NCBI GenBank assembly: GCA_946699065.1 | Contig: CAMPDV010000717.1 | Location: 1-64,000 of the forward strand | From: Loxodes magnus | Taxonomy: Eukaryota; Ciliophora; Karyorelictea; Loxodida; Loxodidae | Direction: 5' to 3' | Length of the DNA stretch: 64,000 nt | Shown here: one piece after another, positions 51,640 through 61,531 of the stretch | Layout: each line of letters starts with the position of its first letter | Position numbering within the stretch: the first letter of the stretch is position 1 | Notes under the pieces: generated by a model | Database searches by the model: none | What the model saw: the letters and a program-made list of their open reading frames with translations, nothing else | What the model was told of the DNA's origin: nothing | Made by a program: the position numbers and the translations under genes

Positions 51640-52095
51640 AAAACATTAAAAAAGATAAGAGAGCATAAAAGTGATCCAACGTTGATTGAAGAAGAAATTA
51701 TCAGAAAACCTTAAAGAAAATAGAGGTAAATAAAGATTAGAAAAAAATACTTTTGTTGTGGAAGCTTGTGACATTTATATCGGAAATGTAAGAAATTCTA
51801 GCAGAAAAAACTGAACTATTGAGTTGAAGTAAAAAAGAAGAAAGAAGAAGCAAGATTGTACCGCATGTATTGCAGTTCAAATGAAGAAATTTATAAAATC
51901 AAGAAAGATGCGATAATACAAGAACAGGAAAGGAGAGGGAGTTAAACCTATCCCTAGTTCCCAATCTCGCTAAAATTGGCGATGCCAAAAGCTATTATTT
52001 AGTAATAGAGAGTATGAATTGGTGTCTTCCAGACAAGGTTGAAATATCTCAAAATGGAAAAATTAAAATTAAACATTATTATTATTTAAAAAAAT
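51640..52095 (+). mobile_element. ORF1-only element, 5'-truncated, with ATT tail
   Basis: The frame near 51740-51960 reads KKYFCCGSLWHLYRKCKKFQ, a degenerate zinc knuckle that aligns with the other family members (first Cys is Tyr, His and last Cys kept, same KKFQ end). A basic stretch follows. The 3' end (AGGTTGAAATATCT near 52038) is shared with 35395-36235 and, less closely, 14340. An ATT-rich tail follows at 52075-52090. Confidence 0.55.
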
Positions 52096-52905
52096 TAAAA
52101 TAAAACCAAATTTTATATCAGAAATCTTTTAATTCTCTTCTTTAGAAGCTTTGTCAACCAATACCATTTTGAAAGGATATTTCACAAAATTCTTTATGAT
52201 TATTCACACAAATTATTCATAAACTATTATAAAAATTATGAAAATAAGTAAAATGATATATCTCATTAAATAAATAAATATTTAATTTTTTATATAAAAA
52301 CAGAATATTTTAAAAATTATATTAAATTAGCATAAAATAATTAGGTAACAAAAATAAAAATGTTTAGATATAAAATATTTTAAAATCTGCTAAGCTATAA
52401 CTATAAAATATTTATTCATCAAATATAAAAAATTAAATTTATTTTATAATAGAAGATAAAATTAAGAATTTCTAACTAGCAATTATAAAACTTTAAAATG
52501 ATAAATTCGTATATTATAAATCTAAAATTTAACAAATACATTTATCAATATATTTATAAATTTATAAAAAGCATAATATTTTTAAGGCTTAAAATAGTAT
52601 CTTATTAATCTAAAATTTATAAAACAATAAAAATAATAAATTTGATCTAAGTAAGTATTTATAGACATAATAAAAAATAGAATGTTTATTAAAATATAAA
52701 AACTAATAATTTGTTTAATATAGGCAAATAACATGTAACTTTGCACTCAAATTATTTTTGTAATATAATACATTGTGGAACTTGAAGTAGTTCCTAAATA
52801 ATGTAAAAATATGTTCTTAAAACTGAGTTATAAAACTAGATAGATATAGATAAAAAGTTTATTAAAAAGTAAAAATTATATTAATAATTGATATAAAAGT
52901 TTAAA
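52096..52905. other. AT-rich stretch, nothing recognised
   Basis: No supported feature. Confidence 0.4.
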
Positions 52906-53258
52906 TATTTTGAATATTGGAACATAATTGCATAAGTATGATTGAATGCAATATACAAATTATGTTTAAATTAAGCTTTTTATTTTCTTCAAACACTCAA
53001 TCAATCTCTTTATTAAAATTAATCTTGAAAAGATGCTTTAAATTTTCCTTAAATTTCTCCTTTTCCATCTGAGGGATTTATTGAACTTTCATTTTATAAC
53101 TTGAGTATTTCTAATCTTCTCTTATTAGTTCCTTATGCAAGAATTTGAATATTTTATCTACTTTAGGAAATCAGATTCTAGAAAAACTCTAATGGATATA
53201 GTTCTAATCATATAAGTTATCTAATCTTTGTCCACAAGTATATTTTATTTTATAGAAA
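52906..53258 (-). mobile_element. Possible scrap of the second LINE family
   Basis: Sequence near 52918-53050 resembles the ends at 7565-7660 and 39530-39650 (shared CATAATTGCAT... AAATTATG elements). It abuts the duplication boundary at about 53258. Weak. Confidence 0.3.
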
Positions 53259-56007
53259 TTTATCAAAAACTTTAATTTAATTTAATTATTCTTCTTAGAC
53301 AATCTTTAACTCTCCTAAAAAATGCTTCTAATTTCATATTTTAGGCATATTTGAATCAATAAAATTATAAATATGTTTTTAATTCAAAATTTTAATTTAG
53401 TTTGCTACTTTACTTAATATTTAAGAATCTTAATATTGATATGAATTAAATTATTTTTAAAAATATTTAGCGGGATTTCATATTAAGTTTAGAAAAAGAA
53501 TTAGAAAATAAAAAATTAAATAATTTTTTTACTTATTTATTCAAATATTGAATAGTTTCCATTTAAGAAGAAGTTAAAATTTTAGATTAGTAAAATAATT
53601 AGTACTTATATATATATCCATAATCGATGAAAAATAGTAAAAATAAACTAAATAGGCTGATTATAAAAATCTGAGAGTTAGAGAATTTTTTAAGATTTTT
53701 AAGATTTTTAATTTTTTATATTTTTAAATGTAAAATTTCTAAGAATAATAATTTTTTTGTTGAATTAGTTTATTTAAAAAGTAAATAAATGGTAGATTTA
53801 TAAAATTAGTATTTTTAATATTTATCTTAAATATTGTTAAATATAAAGTTTTAAATTATAATATTTTTTAATTTTTTTAATTAATTAATTTATACTTTTT
53901 TCTCTTTTAGTAATTCTTTTAAATAATTTAAGTTGATAGTGTCAATTAAATAATTAGTAAATTTTATTTTAATTTTTGAAAAATGAAATTTCTTAAGTTT
54001 TGGTTATAATTTAAGTTTGATATTTGAGTAGATTTGGTTAAAATCTAGATTACATAATTGATTATATGTTTGATCTAAAGATGAATATTGAAAATATTAA
54101 TTTATAATATCATTTAGAATTATATATTTTGTTAATATTTTTTAAATTATATTTAATTAATTATTTTGCATTTACTTTGTTTTTTATAAAATATTAAGAG
54201 ATTTTATATAAATTATTTTAAATTTTTACAAATAGAAAAATATTAATTTTCCTTATTTTCATTTAAAATATTATTCTTAATAAGAAATCACAATTTTATT
54301 AAATATTTTATCTAGAGGATAACAAAATTTCTTATTAGTCTCTAATTAAACCTATAATAGTTAAAGGACTTAGAATATTTGCAAGTACAAGTAAAAAGGA
54401 ATTTTCTTTTAAGTTTTTATGAATTAATATTACTAAATAAGGAGGCTATAATATATTAAGCACTTGATTTTAAGATAAATAGAGGACTTTAGATATATGA
54501 ATAATTGACTCTATTGAAGAGCTAGCTTTTCTTGGTTTAATTATATAAAAGAATAATGTTTTCTCTTTACTATTTATTTTATATAATTACCTAAATGTTT
54601 TATAGAACTAGTATCATTAATACTTTAAATATATTCTTATACTCACTAAAATAAACTTAGATAAATTAAGACTACATTTTTTACAAAATGTACCTATCAG
54701 CTTTCCAAACAAAAGTTAATTACAAAAGATAGTTAATAAAAAGGAATATATAAATATAATTTAAATTTAGCAAAATTATAAATCATCTAAAAATCAAACT
54801 TATTTTAATGCCTAACTTTCAAATCATTAACTATCTATATCATCAGATTTCAATCTTTTCTAATCAGATTAATAAATGTATAAAGCAAAACATGTACAAT
54901 TCTTTATTACCAACACAAACCTATACAATAATAGTACACTAATCAAATGTATTAACAGTAAATCATAATCTCTTAGATTAGTTATATTACCTAATCTAAT
55001 ACTTATATTATCTTACAAACAAACATATTATGCTAAGTTCTTTCATTCAGAAAATAATAATACAAGATATTATAAATATGCTTACTTAAAAGCTTATCAT
55101 TTTCTAAATATCAAACTACTAATTCTAATAAATAGACTATTAATAGTGCTAACTATATAATATAGATTTGTATAGAATAATAGATTTAAGTTTTTATCTT
55201 TAAATTATCTAGAATCATTTAGCTATTATTAATTACAAATTATCATTACTAAAATAACACAAATAATTAATATTACTTTGCTATAAAAACAGAAACTTAT
55301 CTAAATCTATTTATTATAACTAATCTAATATCTAAATTAAAGAGAAATTAATAACTAATAAAGCTAAAAGGATAAAATATTAAGTATTTAATAGACATAA
55401 TTAAAATATTAAAGCTTATTTTAATAATATAATTAAATATTACTATTTAATAACTGTAAGATTAAATTAGTGATACACCATTTCTAGTTAGTTTTAAATA
55501 TTTACTTTCTACTACTTGTATTTATTACATTTATATAACTTGCTTAGAATAAGCATTATAATAAATTATATTAGTTTATTATTATAAGAGAGAATTTTAT
55601 AAATAAAAAGTTTTAATGAAATAGTAGTAAGAAAGTGGATAATTAAAAGATTCTATCTTATAAATTCTAAAAATACTTTGTTTTAAATAATTTGATACTT
55701 TTTAATATTTATTTAAACTAATTAATAAGAAACTTATTTTATTTCATTTTATTTAATTAGTAAAAAGCTTAAATAAATGTTTTTTTTGATTAAATGATAA
55801 TTAATAATTAAAAATGTAAAAGTTTGTACACTATTAGTTTAATATCTTGTCTTGTTTTAAGACAAAAATAGAAAAATAAACGTGTTATAAGATATTTTTA
55901 AATATGCTTAATAAATAATTAAATTGCTTAATTTATTGAAATTAAGTAAGTAAAATTTATTGAGTTATTTTATTTAAATATTTATTGAAGTAAGTTATAA
56001 AATTAAA

Positions 56008-57091
56008 ATGGAGAAAAAAGAAACGGAGAAAAAAGAAAAGCAATTTACTAAAAGTATTTTTTTAAGAAAACTCTTAAGAGCGAGAAGCCACATCCTAGGG
56101 AAAATATCTCTACTTCATTTTAAGTATGAAATTCTGCCTAACTTATGCTACTAAAAGCTAATAAACAAGATCAGTTATGACCAAAGTAAAGGTATTTCTT
56201 TAATATTTTTTAGACTAAGTCATTAATATCACTTCAGATGTTTTATCGGTAGCCATATCAAGTGACCTGAATTGAATTGTTTCAGGTTCAGCATATCCTG
56301 AGTATTAGATAAAGATCTGGAATTTCCACAATGGTGCTCTCCAAAGAACTTTAACGGGACATACTTCTAATATTTCATCGGTAGTAATCTCCATTGATTC
56401 TAGCTATATAGTATCAGGATCTTCTGATAAAACCATCAAGATCTGAAACTTATAGACTGGTGCTCTCATAAGAACTTTAACGGGGCATACTTCTACTATT
56501 AACTCGGTAGTAATCTCCCCTGACTCTAGCTATATAGTATCGGCATCTAGAGATACAACCATAAAGATCTGAAATTTCCTCAATGGTGATCTCCAAAGAA
56601 CTTTGTCGGGACATACTTATACGGTTAGATCGGTAGTAATCTCCTATGACTCTAGATATATTATATCGGGATCTTCTGATACAACTATAAAGATCTGGGA
56701 TTTCTAGACTGGTCAGCTTGTGCGAAATCTTACTGGGCATTCAGGCTGAGTTTTATCGGTGATAGTGTCTAAGGATAATAGGTATATAATATCTGGTTCT
56801 TATGACAGTACTATTAAGATATGGGACTTCTCTTCTGGCTAGTGTATTCGTACTCTTCAAGGTCATAAAAGTGGTGTATCAAGTATTCAGTTAAGTGTTG
56901 ATTCAAGTGTTATATTTTCTGGTTCATGGGATAAAACAATCAAGATTTGGAACTTTGATACGGGTGAGTGTATCTAGACTTTATAAGGGCACTAATAGGA
57001 AATACTTTCTATAGCATTGAGTGTTGATAATAGATGGTTGGTATCGGGAGGACTTGACAAGACGATAAGAAAGTGGAGAGTTTCGAGTTGA
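56008..57091 (+). CDS. WD40-repeat propeller protein, copy D (whole, one intron)
   Basis: ATG 56008 has the same Lys/Glu-rich start as copy C. Exon 1 runs to 56191, the intron is 56192-56213, and exon 2 runs in frame to TGA 57089-57091 (353 residues). There are seven blades. The first lacks the GH that opens the others, and the last begins GH-QQ, written with TAA TAG. TGA encodes Trp in LNW, twice in IKIW and in GWV. The scaffold is nearly identical to copies A and C, while residues after GH, after V/I and on both sides of the Asp are different in almost every blade. Role unknown; likely protein or peptide recognition. Confidence 0.9.
56192..56213 (+). other. 22-nt intron of WD40 copy D
   Basis: Letter-identical to the intron of copy C, and needed to keep frame with the first blade. 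Confidence 0.88.
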
Positions 57092-59770
57092 GTAACTTGC
57101 TATTTGACTTAATTAAATTTTACGATTAAAGATATAAGATATTGGTAATGCATTTAAATGAAAGTTGAATGATAATAATGTTTTTTGTTTTATGAAGTGT
57201 TTGTTTTTTATTTATTTATTTATTTATTTAAAATTTGTTATATTCTTAAATATTCTTGGTTTAAAAAAAGGTTGAGTAATATAGGTTATAGAAATTAGTG
57301 AGGTATGTTGATTTAAAGTGGGCAATATTTAAAAATATTTAAAGAATAATTTTGTTAAATGAAGACATGAAATAAGTTTAAGTTTAATTTTATTCTATCA
57401 AATTTTATAGATTAATTTTTAGATTTTGTAAAAATTTCAAGTTGAGTATAAATTTTTTGTGAAGTAGTTATTATTTATAAGGTAAAAGTTAGTTTATAAT
57501 CTTGATTATTAATTAAAAAATTTAATTAAGTATTTTATTTATTTTTTATGATTGATATTTAATATTGATTATTATTAATTGTTATTAATTATTATTAGAT
57601 ATTTATTTATTATAATTATAAAATATTAAATTTTATGTTTAAAATTTTTCGTTTCCGATTGGGTAAAAATTTTCTGATGGTAAATTTTTTATTTATCTTT
57701 CAGGTTTAGAGCCATGAATTTCATGAAAATGAAAAATTTGTTTTTTGCTCAGCGTTTTACACTACCAAAGATTTCTGGGACGGAATAAATTTAATTATTT
57801 CGGTATAAAAAATTTTAAAATTGGAATAAATATTCAAGAAAAAATTCCAAATATAAAAGATTTTTGAGAAAAAATACAATTTTTAATTTTGAACTTCTTT
57901 TCGAGTAAATGATAAAATTTTCTTTAAAATTTTTAATGTTATAAGAATTTACTTAAAAGAAAAGGATCTCTAGAAGAGAGGAGATATAATAAAATAAACC
58001 ATGAAATCGTGAAAAAATTATCCTTTTTTCGCTCTGAGTTATTCGCTACAAAAGATTTTCGGGATGGATAAATCCTTTTCTTAAAGAGATGTTATTTTAA
58101 AAGATTTGAAAAGTTTTTTAAATGACTTTTAAGAAGTAAAGATAAAATAATAAATGACAATTTTAGGAAGAAACAAAATCAGTAAAAACAATTTTTCTAT
58201 AAGAGGACTTAAAACTAACTTTTTAATAGATAATGCGATTTTTTAAAATAACTAATCTAAAAGAACTAAAAAATCTCTTTATAAAAATATGATCAATCAA
58301 ATAGAAAAAATGAGGTACAATACATCTGTAATAATAAATTTTAGGCCAATTTACAAAGAATCTAAAAAAGTAATTAAACAAGGATCTAAATAATATATCT
58401 AACCTAACTATATAAAATATAGAAACAAAAATTTATTAATCAAGTTTAAAAATATTCTGCTTTATTATAATAATTAGAAAAACATTAAAAATTTAAGATG
58501 AGTAAAAGAATTTTTAAAAGAGCTTACTACGACTATCTATCTGTTTTTAGTTTGCGAAAAGATGTTAATTAAGAAGAGAAAAACTAGTTTTTAAGAAAAA
58601 ATAGCTATATTAAGTATTTTTTCTCTTAAAAATTAGTTCTAATTTGGTAATATTAAAAGGAATAGGTTTAGGTTTCTGATGATTAGGAAGTTGAATATAT
58701 CTACTATGTATATAGAAAATAGATTTTATTTATTAATGTTGTAATTTCTAATGAAGCTATTTGATTAAAGTTGAAAGGTTTTTTAAAAAATGGATTGACT
58801 ATTTATGATAAAGATTTGCTAGTAAAGTATATAAATAATTTGAATATATGGAAAATGATAAAAATCTTAAGTTTCTTGTAAATTATCTTATATTTGCATC
58901 TAAAATAAGAATAAAATGATATTCTAATATTAAATAATAGGAATTACCAAAATGAAAGTGTAAATAATTAAGAAATCAATATAGTTTTCATTATATCAAA
59001 AAAGGTTAAAAGCTTTAATTTTTTGTATTAATTAAAATAATATACAAAGTGTAATTTAATAACTATTATAATTATATCTATATGGGAAATATTTCGTACA
59101 ATATAAAAAGAAACATATATAGCATAATAAAAAGCAAAGCTTTTTCTAAGATGATAAAGCGAATAATACACAATTTCATAAATGACCTTAAAAATGAGGT
59201 ATTTTTGTTTGATTCTAAATGATTAGACAACTAAATGATAATTGATAATTTAAGGATTGCTTTAATAAATGTTTGGTTTAATATACAATATAGTATTTTT
59301 TAATTTAAGATGCTAAATATTCATAAACATAAAAACATTTAAAGTGGTTTAATAAATAGGATTTGATTAAGCACTTATTTAAATTTAAAAGATCTTATCA
59401 AGAAATTAAATTAAAATATTTTCATATTCATTTTCTAATTAAATAGTCATTATTTATATTTATCTATTTGATTGATGTTTTAAAGATTGTAATTATATTT
59501 ATTCATAAAGTATGATATCAACTGAAAATTGCTAGATTATTTAAAGATAAAAACTTAATTCTTAAAACAATTCTTTTATAAGATAAACAGTGATAAGATG
59601 ATATTATAGCTTAAAAATAACATTTTTTCTGCAAATTTATTTATAAAAAAAACTTAATTTTATGTGAGATTAATTGAAGATGAGCAAGAATTTGAGGAAA
59701 TATAAAATAAATAGGTTATAAGATGCAATATATCGTCAAAAATATTTAGAATCTTTTCTGCAAACTTATC

Positions 59771-60650
59771 TCCATCTGTTTTAAATGAAGAATTTAGGTT
59801 TTTGTAAAACCACTCTAAGGCTTTTATTAGCCCAAATGGTAATTTAACTCTCTTAAATTGATCTAATAAAAGTCTTCTTTCTATTGAGTCAAACATTTTT
59901 CCAACATCTATCAGTGTTGCTATCAATTTAGTCTTATCTTAGCACGTTTCCGATAGTTATCAATTATTTGTTATATTATTAAATTTATTAATTTGTTTAT
60001 CTATTTTTCATAAATCCCATTTATGAAGGGTGAATCAAATTTCTCTAATAAATCAGATTGTATAGTCTTTTTGTTAAAGCTTTATCATATAGTTTTATAA
60101 TAATATTAATAAGAGAAATAGGTAGTCAGTTTTTTCAGTCATATTTATTTCCTTTTTTAAATATTGGAATTACCGACAATGTATTTAATTCCTAAGGATT
60201 ATTCCAAATCTTAACAAATTATTCAGAAAAGAGTGAAGAATTATTAACAAATATTATCCACCATATTTCAGAAGTTCACCTTTTATTCAAGCTGAAACAG
60301 CTGCTTTTCCATTCGTAATTTCTTTTATAATTTCTTTATAATTTCTTGTATGGTAAAAAGATAAAATCCTTATAAATATGAGAGTTGATAATCTTTAACT
60401 TCCTAAATATTATCTTATATTTTATCTATTTTTTAATTACTGAGAATTATATTATTTAGTTAGATTAAAATTTTTGTTAAAAATAAATTCTTCCATGAAT
60501 CAATGGATTTATTTTTGATTTCTTAATTAAAGTTAATTTAATTTATTTTTTAGGGTTTTTAATTTTCTTAGTATGTGAAAATATTTCTTTAGCATCTCCA
60601 TTTAGAAGTAAAAGTTTCTTTTTTGTTTTGTTTTTTTAAACTTTCAATTA
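59771..60650 (-). mobile_element. Inverted 5' part of a LINE (reverse transcriptase palm)
   Basis: Minus strand. RT motif A region ATLIDVGKMFDSIERRLLLD near 59880-59926, continuing KLPFGLIKALEWFYKNLNSS. Upstream (rightward) come the blocks corresponding to 4530-5205 of the relic at copy A, including the NWRPVSL-type region near 60120. This piece points opposite to the 3' part that follows at 60651. Confidence 0.75.
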
Positions 60651-61340
60651 AAAAAATTTTACTAAATATATAAGAGACAAAATACAAATATATTTCTATA
60701 ATATAGCTACTCAAAAGTTTAAGAGAATGAAAAAAGCTAAAATATATATTAAGCAGTTTCGTATCTTAACCAAATTTCCAGTAATTACTTACACTAAGTT
60801 GAACAAATAATTTAGACAAGAAATTATCAGTATATATAAACTTAGAACCCAATCTTATAATTTTAGAAAAGATCTTTAAGATCGTCATTATCCTATTGAT
60901 AATCCCTACTGTATGTGGGGAGAGTATGATATATTTGAGCACATTTTAAAATGTATATACTATTCTAATACAAGAGATTGACTATCGTAAAAGATTAAGA
61001 ATTATGACTTGAGATACCTTATATTATATGATTAAGGACTTATAAACTCCCTTCCTAAGTCTTATTTGGGATATTTAGATTTATAAATAAAAATATTTCA
61101 CAAGAAACTTTATCAAGAAGATTAGAATTATTAGAAATGGAAAAGGCAAAAAGGGAGAAATAAAAGATGAGACTATAACAAGAGTAATTTAAAATTGATG
61201 ATTTCGAGATTATATTAAAAGCATTAAAAACATTTACTAATGTCTATAATTGAAGCAATTCATGCAGTTATAGATGTCAAAAAACTCTTTTTATTTAAAA
61301 TTTAAATAAACAGTTTAGTACAACAACTCTTTCATTAAAT
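60651..61340 (+). mobile_element. 3' part of the same LINE in plus orientation
   Basis: Matches 5840-6460 (LINE C-terminus and tail), with the zinc motif near 60910, RDWLSQK near 60975 where TGA is Trp, and the 3' end near 61330. Together with the inverted piece it forms a typical 5'-inverted LINE. Confidence 0.75.
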
Positions 61341-61530
61341 TGAAATATTATTACTAAATAGCTTTAATTTATTGTAAGCTATTTATTAATATAGTTTAGT
61401 CATAAAAAAAAGATGGAGAGTTGGAACAAAGGTTTTCTTATCGAAAAGATTAATCGTAATACTACTGGTCAATCTTTCTAAAATTAACAAACACCAATTA
61501 AGATTTAAAAGAAAAAATATTGGAAAAAAA
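61341..61530. other. Spacer before the second LINE-L copy
   Basis: A less AT-rich run near 61405-61480 has no partner in the window. No gene seen. Confidence 0.4.
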
Positions 61531-61531
61531 A

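Larger units (their letters stand above)
53259..59770. repeat. Segmental duplication unit carrying WD40 copy D
   Basis: Second copy of 25905-32544, continuing past the point where that copy ends and matching copy A to 4250. Outer parts are almost identical to the C unit, and the part around the WD40 gene (about 55430-58390) is not. Confidence 0.85.
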
